Below are positions 15,693-20,816 of a stretch of DNA of 20,816 bases, in pieces. Within the stretch, counting starts at the first letter, position 1, and every line of letters starts with the position of its first letter. The stretch is taken from positions 1-20,816 of IMG/VR virus record IMGVR_UViG_3300008113_000466. One strand, 5' to 3'. The stretch is from a virus. A model generated the notes under the pieces. It searched no databases. It was not told where the DNA came from and worked only from the letters and a program-made list of their open reading frames with translations. The position numbers were made by a program, and so were the translations under genes.

Positions 15693-17261
15693 TCAAGATT
15701 TATTTTCAACTCCTTCCGAAAAAGTTTCGCGGTACAGTTCCATCAGGTTGAACTGCGCTTCTTCCTTAGACTCCAGTGCCCGGTACAGCTTGGACTCCAC
15801 TGGACTTCCTTGGAGCTTGACGACCAGACACTTGTTCTTCTGTCCGGCGCGGTGCACACGGGCGTTGGCCTGTGCGTAGGTTTCGTACGATGTGATGGGT
15901 GCCCACCACACCACGGTGTTGGCAGCGTGCAGAGTGACGCCGTGCGATGCAGCTTGCGGCTGGATCACCAGCACACGTGGGTCGTCAGTCTCTTGAAAGC
16001 GTTTGAAGATATCGGTGCGCCGCCCTGCAGACACGCCGCCGTGGATGACCTCCACGGTGATGCCATCCTTGCGCAGCTCCTCGTACAGAATCTCGATCGT
16101 GTGGCGGAACGGCACGAACACCAGCACCTTGTGGCTGGACTCCTCGATCACTTCCTTGAGCACGCTCATGCGGTTGGCAGAGTCAAACGACACCACCTCA
16201 CCAGTATCGGAATAGACTGCTCCACACGCAATCTGCAGCAGCTTGTTGAGCTTGGCCGCAGCGTTGACGGCGGTGACTTCTTCTCCTGCTGCCTGCATGG
16301 CCATGACCTTGCGGAGCTTCTCGTAGTACTTGATCTGCTGCGTGGACAGGGGCACCTCACGCTCGGTGTACAGCAGGTCTGGCAAGTCAAGGCATTGGTC
16401 CTTGGTGAACCGGATCGCTGGCTGCAGGAGCGAGCTGACAATCTGCTCGGCCTCCCTCTTCGGGGCCCACTTGAACTGCGTGATCTTGGTCATGACCTGA
16501 TCGCGGTACAGCGTGAAGCTGCGGGGCGCAGCGGATGGGTTGAGCAGCTTGGCCAGACCGTACGCATCCAGAGGGGACTGTGACGCTGGTGTGCCTGTCA
16601 TCATCCACAACCATGTGCTCGGCTTGATGATCTTGTTGAGCGACTTCCACCGTGCAGTGGATGCGGTCTTGTAGGCGTTGCACTCATCGATGATGATCAG
16701 GTCAAACTCGGCCGCAGCGATCTGGTCTTCCACAATGCTGATGCCATCGAAGTTGATGATCACGAACTCAGCATCCGACTCGATGATCCTGATCCGCTTC
16801 TCCTTGCTGCCGTAGGCCACGCCCACCCTGCGGTGCATCGCCGCTTTGAAGATGTCGGCCTGCCATGCGGACTGCATGATCGACAAGGGGCAGATGACCA
16901 GCACACGCTTGATCTGCTTGAGGTTCATCAAGTAATCTGCCGCCCATGTGGCTGACATCGTTTTGCCGGTGCCGGGCTCGTTGAAGCAGAACGCCCTGCG
17001 GTGCAGCGTGAAGAAAGCTGCGGTTTGTTTCTGGTGTGCGAACGGGTCGTAGATACCGGGCCATCCGTACTTGGCAATGATGGGGGACGGTACGTTCTTG
17101 ATCTTGAGGTTCTTCAGAACCTGCGCTTCTTCCAACCCCCAGTGAACCATCACTGTACTGACGGGGCCGTCCTCGACCAGCGCACTCTTGGGGATAACGC
17201 TCAAGACCTTGTGCGGGTTCTTGAGCCGCAGTTTTAGGGCCTTGCCTTGAATGATTTCCAT
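15693..17261 (-). CDS. SNF2-type (SF2) DNA helicase/translocase, 522 aa
   Basis: ATP-dependent DNA remodelling enzyme of superfamily 2. Visible motifs, numbered from the ATG at 17261: Q-like YDPFAHQKQT (71-80), Walker A EPGTGKT (95-101), CPLSIM (124-129), motif II DECN (192-195) where DEAH or DExH is usual, motif III TGTP (222-225), motif V around QAASHGVTLHAAN (436-448) and motif VI QANARVHRAGQ (464-474). Motif VI is the SNF2 signature. The length matches compact phage SNF2 helicases with both RecA lobes and no extra domain. I chose 17261 because GGAG lies 5 bases upstream; the frame extends to a TTG at 17348, but that part reads as translated hairpins and lacks a ribosome site. It lies between the HNH genes and the internal promoter, and likely acts in replication, recombination or fork repair. 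Confidence 0.9.
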   Translation of the reverse strand: MEIIQGKALKLRLKNPHKVLSVIPKSALVEDGPVSTVMVHWGLEEAQVLKNLKIKNVPSPIIAKYGWPGIYDPFAHQKQTAAFFTLHRRAFCFNEPGTGKTMSATWAADYLMNLKQIKRVLVICPLSIMQSAWQADIFKAAMHRRVGVAYGSKEKRIRIIESDAEFVIINFDGISIVEDQIAAAEFDLIIIDECNAYKTASTARWKSLNKIIKPSTWLWMMTGTPASQSPLDAYGLAKLLNPSAAPRSFTLYRDQVMTKITQFKWAPKREAEQIVSSLLQPAIRFTKDQCLDLPDLLYTEREVPLSTQQIKYYEKLRKVMAMQAAGEEVTAVNAAAKLNKLLQIACGAVYSDTGEVVSFDSANRMSVLKEVIEESSHKVLVFVPFRHTIEILYEELRKDGITVEVIHGGVSAGRRTDIFKRFQETDDPRVLVIQPQAASHGVTLHAANTVVWWAPITSYETYAQANARVHRAGQKNKCLVVKLQGSPVESKLYRALESKEEAQFNLMELYRETFSEGVENKS

Positions 17262-17450
17262 GTGTTCTCCAATGCAGAATATCCCGAAAGTGGAATCCAC
17301 GTTCGGGTCTGGGGTCGGCACCTTGCGGGTGCCAGTCGGTTGAATCAACCCCTCGAAAGGGCGGGGCCTTCAACTGATATGGTTTTAGGGTTCAAATCTC
17401 TAAACACCCCCGCAGCACCACTCATACCTTACGCGCTGCGTATTCCAAGA
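17262..17450. other. Structured 189-base intergenic region with serial hairpins
   Basis: No gene is supported here. On the plus strand there are four neighbouring perfect stems: GGCACC/GGTGCC with a 5-base loop (17317-17333), GGTTG/CAACC (17338-17350), CCCT/AGGG around CGAA (17350-17361) and TTTAGGG/CTCTAAA (17384-17404). The last encloses TTCAAAT, which fits a tRNA T-loop. TTGCGGG (17323-17329) can also pair with CCCGCAG (17409-17415), just ahead of CACCA. A further hairpin, CCAAG/CTTGG (17445-17458), covers the stop of the HNH gene. It does not fold as a canonical tRNA. It could be a messenger leader for the helicase, an RNA processing site or a tRNA relic. I see no convincing promoter. Confidence 0.5.
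17267..17270 (-). promoter_or_regulatory. Shine-Dalgarno fixing the helicase start
   Basis: GGAG, followed by AACAC and then ATG at 17261, selects this start over the upstream in-frame TTG at 17348. Confidence 0.75.
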
Positions 17451-17729
17451 CTACTTGGGTTTATTCTTTTTCACGGTGTGGTCGCTGTTGCGACTGAACG
17501 ACCGGTTTGCTGAAGCTGTCTTGAGCTGCAGGTTGCTTTTACTGGTGCTGCCACCTTTAGATAAAGGGCGCTTGTGGTCAATATCCTTGCCCTTGCGGTC
17601 GATACCTTCTCGGTCATACAGGTCGCGGGCGTTCTCTCTTTTACGTCTTGCATCTGCTTCACTCTCCCCTCGTGCCAGTTGTTGCTGGTACTCTTTTTCA
17701 TACGGGCGTTTTTTGTTTACGTACGGCAT
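17451..17729 (-). CDS. Small HNH endonuclease-like protein, 92 aa
   Basis: The C-terminal half carries an HNH core: DIDHKRPLSKGGS with Asp51 and His52, SNLQL with Asn66 and SANRS with Asn75 in the third catalytic/metal position. The CxxC zinc pairs of larger HNH enzymes are absent. The first 45 residues are a highly charged helix. The ATG at 17729 has only a weak ribosome site and lies 32 bases inside the previous endonuclease gene, so coupling is likely. Both genes begin MPY and continue with basic residues. It may nick or cut DNA in packaging, homing or host-DNA breakdown; which of these cannot be read from the sequence. Confidence 0.75.
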   Translation of the reverse strand: MPYVNKKRPYEKEYQQQLARGESEADARRKRENARDLYDREGIDRKGKDIDHKRPLSKGGSTSKSNLQLKTASANRSFSRNSDHTVKKNKPK

Positions 17730-18204
17730 GGTGTGCTACCTTTTTACACCAGTCAACGAACTCGTTGAGTGGCAAGTCAATCCGAAATTTGTTTACTGCC
17801 GCGCACACTAGGTGCACGTTGTCTTTAGTGTATGGCCCTTTCGGGTCTATGCGGTCGATACTGGCGTTGGTCTTGCAGACCACGCCCTTCTCCAACCTAC
17901 ACGTCAGTTCAACCCCAGTAAGGGCGCAACAATAACTTTGGGCTTTCAGTATATCTACGCAGTCATGTTTTGTCAGCAGGTCGCGCCGAAATGCTCGGGT
18001 ACATAGACGCCCAAAATAGCGTTCCCAATTCCCACTGATCAAAGCATATTGACGCTCCGTAGATTCTGGCCCTTCAATTTGATACGCTTTTCGTTTGCAT
18101 GCTGTGCAACAATATTTTTGGGTGCCGCTCTTGGGTTCAAAAGGAGTGGTGCATGTTGCGCAGGACTTTAACTTACCGGGGCCCCACTTGCGGGTGTACG
18201 GCAT
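17698..18204 (-). CDS. HNH-type (homing-like) endonuclease with N-terminal zinc ribbon, 168 aa
   Basis: I start at ATG 18204, which has GGAAGGA 6 bases upstream; an in-frame GTG at 18219 would overlap that signal. The N-terminus has Cys15-x2-Cys18 and YCCTAC (Cys32, Cys33, Cys36), a probable zinc ribbon. Residues 92-140 form the nuclease core: YCCALTGVEL, then NASIDRIDP with Asp117 and Asp120, YTKDNV with Asn129 and VNKFR with Asn138, the order seen in phage HNH homing-type enzymes. The canonical first His is replaced by the Asp-Arg-Asp group, as in many such phage enzymes. Bases here look more AT-rich than in the flanking polymerase and helicase genes, consistent with a separately acquired endonuclease. 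Next to the smaller HNH gene, it may be a mobile pair. Confidence 0.75.
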   Translation of the reverse strand: MPYTRKWGPGKLKSCATCTTPFEPKSGTQKYCCTACKRKAYQIEGPESTERQYALISGNWERYFGRLCTRAFRRDLLTKHDCVDILKAQSYCCALTGVELTCRLEKGVVCKTNASIDRIDPKGPYTKDNVHLVCAAVNKFRIDLPLNEFVDWCKKVAHHAVRKQKTPV

Positions 18205-18205
18205 A

Positions 18206-18880
18206 TCACTTCCTTCCACAATGGGTGCATTCCGTCACCCAGCAATATTGTTTGCACAGGCCGTTGGGTTTTGCGTTCCACACGCCTGAACTGTACGCGC
18301 CTTCCAGCATGGTGACCGTTGGCATCCAGTTGCCCCAGTACCGGTGTTGTTGCTGCGCTTCATAGACTGTAGGGACAAATTTGCCCTCGGTCAAGAACAA
18401 CAACCCACCCTTGACCACGGTGATCTTGGGGAAGATTTTGAACACAGCAAGCGCCATCAATTCGAGCTGGCCAAGGTCTGCATACCTCGACTTGCCGAGC
18501 TTGTAGTCGATGACCCGGGCCTCGCCCTTTTCCTCGTTGATGATCAGCAAGTCAGCCACACCACGGAACCAGCACTCTTTGTCAAAGAAGTCGCATGGCT
18601 CCAAGGATTCGGTCAGCGCCACCTTGAACTCGCAGTGCTTGTCACCGGGGATTTTGATCAGGCTATCAAGCGCGGGCTTGATGAAGTCAAACTTGGCGGG
18701 GATGGGTTTGCCATCACGCACGTAGAACTCAGCAACGGAGTGCACCTCCTTGCCATACAGGGCAGCTTCGCCTTCGGGCTCCTTCACGTCCTTGGCCACC
18801 TTGGCGTGGTAAAACTTCTTGGGGCAGGTCGTGAAGGTCTTCAGGCTACTGAAGCTCCATGCTGGAATTTTATTTGTCAT
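18206..18880 (-). CDS. Cas4/RecB-like PD-(D/E)XK nuclease with probable Fe-S cysteines, 224 aa
   Basis: Predicted exonuclease for recombination or DNA processing. Nuclease residues, numbered from ATG 18880, are in family order: His47 (GKEVH), Glu84, Asp110 (FRGVADLLI), Asp125 and Lys127 (VIDYKLGK), and Gln138 (GQLELMAL). Cys19 (TTCPKKF) near the N-terminus and Cys209, Cys213, Cys218 and Cys221 at the C-terminus mirror the split cysteine arrangement of Cas4/AddB nucleases that hold a 4Fe-4S cluster, though with one extra cysteine. The length fits single-domain phage PDDEXK_1 exonucleases. The start lacks a clear Shine-Dalgarno and lies 11 bases inside the preceding HTH gene; an in-frame TTG at 18886 is less likely. 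No CRISPR array or other cas gene is present, so a phage recombination role is favoured. Confidence 0.85.
   Translation of the reverse strand: MTNKIPAWSFSSLKTFTTCPKKFYHAKVAKDVKEPEGEAALYGKEVHSVAEFYVRDGKPIPAKFDFIKPALDSLIKIPGDKHCEFKVALTESLEPCDFFDKECWFRGVADLLIINEEKGEARVIDYKLGKSRYADLGQLELMALAVFKIFPKITVVKGGLLFLTEGKFVPTVYEAQQQHRYWGNWMPTVTMLEGAYSSGVWNAKPNGLCKQYCWVTECTHCGRK
18210..18217 (-). promoter_or_regulatory. Shine-Dalgarno deciding the zinc-ribbon HNH start
   Basis: GGAAGGAA lies at optimal distance from the ATG at 18204 and within the last codons of the nuclease gene. It argues against the GTG at 18219 being the start. Confidence 0.65.
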
Positions 18881-19202
18881 ATGCAACGGCTTGCAAAAAG
18901 CCGCGTAGTGGTTGGAGGTAGGCCATAGTCACCGCTGAATTACCGGTGGGGTCCAACTTGACCATAGCCTTATCGAACTGTTTTTGTTGTTGTATTCGAG
19001 CGCCATACGCTTGAAGGTGATAGGCATCTTTTTGGCGTTTCACAAGAGTATGGATGCGGCTAACACTACACCCACGGACACGAGCAATTTCCTCAATTGG
19101 CACGCCACCGTGGAAGTATTTGTAAATTGCCTCGTCTCTAAGCCCGGTGAAAGACACTCCATCTACTTGATAGTGGTAAACGTCTTCTTCAGCAATCTCC
19201 AT
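18870..19202 (-). CDS. Small protein with predicted helix-turn-helix, 110 aa
   Basis: The ATG at 19202 has GGGAG 7 bases upstream, and the start lies 14 bases inside the end of the polymerase gene. The segment GGVPIEEIARVRGCSVSRIH, about residues 32-51, reads as a helix-turn-helix of the resolvase/sigma-like type. It is followed by a basic helix (TLVKRQKDAYHLQAYGARIQ) and a C-terminal half with no obvious motif. It is likely DNA-binding, but whether it acts on transcription or in replication cannot be told. Base composition appears more AT-rich than in the polymerase gene. It overlaps the nuclease gene downstream by 11 bases, so the three are probably translated from one message. Confidence 0.7.
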   Translation of the reverse strand: MEIAEEDVYHYQVDGVSFTGLRDEAIYKYFHGGVPIEEIARVRGCSVSRIHTLVKRQKDAYHLQAYGARIQQQKQFDKAMVKLDPTGNSAVTMAYLQPLRGFLQAVAYDK

Positions 19203-20816
19203 AGCTCACTCCCATGCCGCTTTCGCAGTTAACAGGCAACCCTTCGGCCCACGCAGGAACCCAACGCATGCAGGTTTCCACATAAGCACGTGCTTCATCG
19301 GCTTCTTCTCGCTTTGCAATGATACCGATGGCATCATGCACGGTAAGGACAACCTTGTACCGTTTGGCGATTTTCAGCATTTGTTCACCGATGATACACC
19401 TTGCCACAGCCTGTGTGAAGTTCTCAACGACCTTGCCGCCATAAATTTTGTTGGGCCCGGTGCGAGTGTCGTACACGAACTGTCGCTTGCCCTCTGCATC
19501 AGCCACCTCACGGATGCCGTTGTAGAAGATGTGCAGGCCGTTGGGCAACAGGATGCCCTTGTCGTTCACCGTGAGCAGGTCGTTGCGGCACAGCTTGGTC
19601 GTCTGGCCCCGTGTCATGCACCTCAAGGCTTCCTGCGACTCCCGCCAAAGCTGCGGGATTTTTGGGTAGCGCGAACGATAGACCGAAATAATCCGTGCAC
19701 ACTCGTCGGTGGACAGGTCAGTGCCAAATGTCTTGAGCTGAGCTTGGAACTTCGGACCCCCCATGCCATACCCTGCGCCGAGGATCGTAGTCTTACCCAC
19801 GAATCTTTCCTCTTTTGTAATCTCTTCTTCAGCCTTGCCGTATATAGCTGCTGCCATGATTTTGTAAACATCTTCGCCTTTCGCAAATGCCTCGACCAGA
19901 TCATCCTGCCCAGCCTCCCATGCCAGCGTCCGCGCTTCGATCTGCGAAGAGTCCGCATCGATGAACACGTAGCCTTCGGGGGCGAGGATCGCCTTCTTGA
20001 GCTTGCCTGCGTTGGGTCCACGGCTTGGCAGGTTCTGCAGGTTCACAGAGTCCGCACCGCCCCAGCGCCCTGTGTGGGCCGCATAGTATTTCAACGGCAC
20101 GGGGAACACCCCGTTACGCCGCCCGATGTCGATGAAACGCTGCGTGCGTGATTCTTCCAGCGTGGATTTAGTACCCAGACGCGCAGCGCACAGCGACTGC
20201 ACACGGACATCCTCGTGCTGCAGCAGGGCCTTGAACTGCTCGTCGCTCTTGGCAAAGGCGTACGTCTCTTTGCCCGTGGTCATGCTGATCTTCATCGGGA
20301 TTTTTGGCACAACACGCTTGCCGTCTTCGTCCACCAACGCTTCAAGGATGGCCGCGAACTTGGGGTTGCTCATCAGCTCCTTGCGGATGCCAGCACGGGT
20401 CTCTTCATCCCCGAGGATTTGCTTGAGGGCCAAGTCCTTGCGGCCGATGGCGCTCAGCGCGTTGACCAAGTGCCCTTGCTTTTGCGCAGCGGTGTCTTCG
20501 AGGTGCAGCTCCAGCGCCCGGTTATCCAGCGTGAGGACGGGCTCCACGTACATCTTCAGCGTCAGGTCGATCAGCTTGAGCTCGATAGGCGGAAAGCCTG
20601 CGGCCATCATCTTGTGAAAAATGGTGTGCGTCAGCTCCACGTCGTTTTTGCAGTACTCGCCGTATTGCACAAGCTGGGAGGGGGAGAACTGGTGGGTTCT
20701 TTTGCCCTTGGCATCCAGCACCTCGGTTCCTTTGACGCCCGCACCGTACCGCTCGGCCATCGCCTTGAGGGAACCCCCAGCTTCAACGCCGTGCAGGGCG
20801 CGGCCCATCGACAGGG
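19189..20816 (-). CDS. Family A DNA polymerase, 5' end beyond window
   Basis: Replicative phage polymerase. The frame is open to the window edge; a Met codon at 20808 is in frame but internal. Counting from that Met, an exonuclease motif III-like YGEYCKNDVELT lies near 48-59, so a 3'-5' proofreading domain is expected outside the window. The polymerase domain has YYAAHTGRWGG and SVNLQNLPSRG (about 240-265), motif A DADSSQIEAR (about 282-291), motif B K-TTILGAGYGMG (about 336-350) and motif C LTVHDAIG (about 486-493). Motif C has Ala where VHDE is usual; the catalytic Asp is kept. It is likely the main fork polymerase, working with the primase-helicase and ssDNA-binding candidate encoded further along the same strand. 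The stop overlaps the next gene by 14 bases. Confidence 0.92.
   Translation of the reverse strand, partial: LSMGRALHGVEAGGSLKAMAERYGAGVKGTEVLDAKGKRTHQFSPSQLVQYGEYCKNDVELTHTIFHKMMAAGFPPIELKLIDLTLKMYVEPVLTLDNRALELHLEDTAAQKQGHLVNALSAIGRKDLALKQILGDEETRAGIRKELMSNPKFAAILEALVDEDGKRVVPKIPMKISMTTGKETYAFAKSDEQFKALLQHEDVRVQSLCAARLGTKSTLEESRTQRFIDIGRRNGVFPVPLKYYAAHTGRWGGADSVNLQNLPSRGPNAGKLKKAILAPEGYVFIDADSSQIEARTLAWEAGQDDLVEAFAKGEDVYKIMAAAIYGKAEEEITKEERFVGKTTILGAGYGMGGPKFQAQLKTFGTDLSTDECARIISVYRSRYPKIPQLWRESQEALRCMTRGQTTKLCRNDLLTVNDKGILLPNGLHIFYNGIREVADAEGKRQFVYDTRTGPNKIYGGKVVENFTQAVARCIIGEQMLKIAKRYKVVLTVHDAIGIIAKREEADEARAYVETCMRWVPAWAEGLPVNCESGMGVSYGDC

Noticed and set aside
17262-17348. N-terminal extension of the SNF2 helicase from TTG 17348
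   Set aside because: No Shine-Dalgarno and translated hairpin sequence; ATG 17261 has GGAG at correct spacing.
17327-17410. Canonical tRNA-Ser(CGA) on the plus strand
   Set aside because: T-arm and anticodon-like loop are present, but the D-arm does not pair, the anticodon stem has only 3 pairs and CCA is not at the right distance.
17247-17513. Plus-strand open frame of 88 codons across the helicase/HNH gap
   Set aside because: No ribosome site, runs antisense to two well-supported genes and reads as random sequence.
1-20816. CRISPR array, insertion sequence or integrase
   Set aside because: No regularly spaced direct repeats, transposase motifs or tyrosine/serine recombinase motifs were seen; the Cas4-like nuclease stands alone and the excisionase-like gene has no integrase partner here.

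Overview
The window reads as part of a lytic-type tailed bacteriophage (or prophage) genome. Every confidently read gene is a virion or DNA-replication type gene. Genes are packed with gaps of a few bases or short overlaps. The two gene blocks converge on a hairpin terminator, and no host housekeeping gene, rRNA or canonical tRNA is visible. The moderately high GC content, the predominance of CTG/GAG/GAC codons and the E. coli-like Shine-Dalgarno and sigma70 signals suggest a proteobacterial host. A freshwater betaproteobacterium is a guess, not something the sequence proves. A podovirus-like phage would fit a family A DNA polymerase alongside a giant internal virion protein.

Left block, bases 2-10675, plus strand: four co-directional genes. 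The first (cut by the window start) has a 17-glycine tract and a conserved C-terminal module. It is followed by a Gln/Ala-rich protein of 338 residues and an Ala/Lys-rich protein of 547 residues. These three share a short Met/Ala-Gly-Gly motif. The fourth encodes a 2389-residue polyvalent protein, with glycine-rich hydrophobic segments, a YkuD-like L,D-transpeptidase domain, a metallopeptidase-like HExxxH site and a C-terminal region resembling the large polyvalent protein-associated domain LPD38. Such proteins are thought to be packed in the capsid and delivered with the DNA. Nested in its second reading frame, within a disordered Ala/Pro/Thr linker, is a convincing 78-codon gene with its own Shine-Dalgarno (5508-5744).

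Junction, 10676-10752: the two blocks meet tail to tail at a GC-rich hairpin whose U-rich tail faces the minus-strand transcripts.

Right block, minus strand, transcribed from 20816 towards 10753: family A DNA polymerase (cut by the window end), a small helix-turn-helix protein, a Cas4/RecB-like PD-(D/E)XK nuclease with a probable iron-sulphur cysteine set, two HNH-type endonucleases in tandem, a SNF2-type helicase, a 129-residue unknown, an excisionase-like HTH protein, a probable single-stranded DNA-binding protein, an HTH regulator, an archaeo-eukaryotic-type primase fused to an AAA+/SF3-like helicase, and a 69-residue unknown. A good sigma70-type promoter at 15658-15686 divides this block, so the genes from 15632 downwards can be expressed separately. 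Together the block supplies polymerase, primase-helicase, ssDNA binding, nuclease and remodelling activities for replication and recombination.

Points most worth a second look are the overprinted gene at 5508-5744, the structured 189-base gap before the helicase (with a tRNA-like T-arm but no canonical tRNA), the unusual active-site motifs in the giant protein, and the Fe-S type nuclease.
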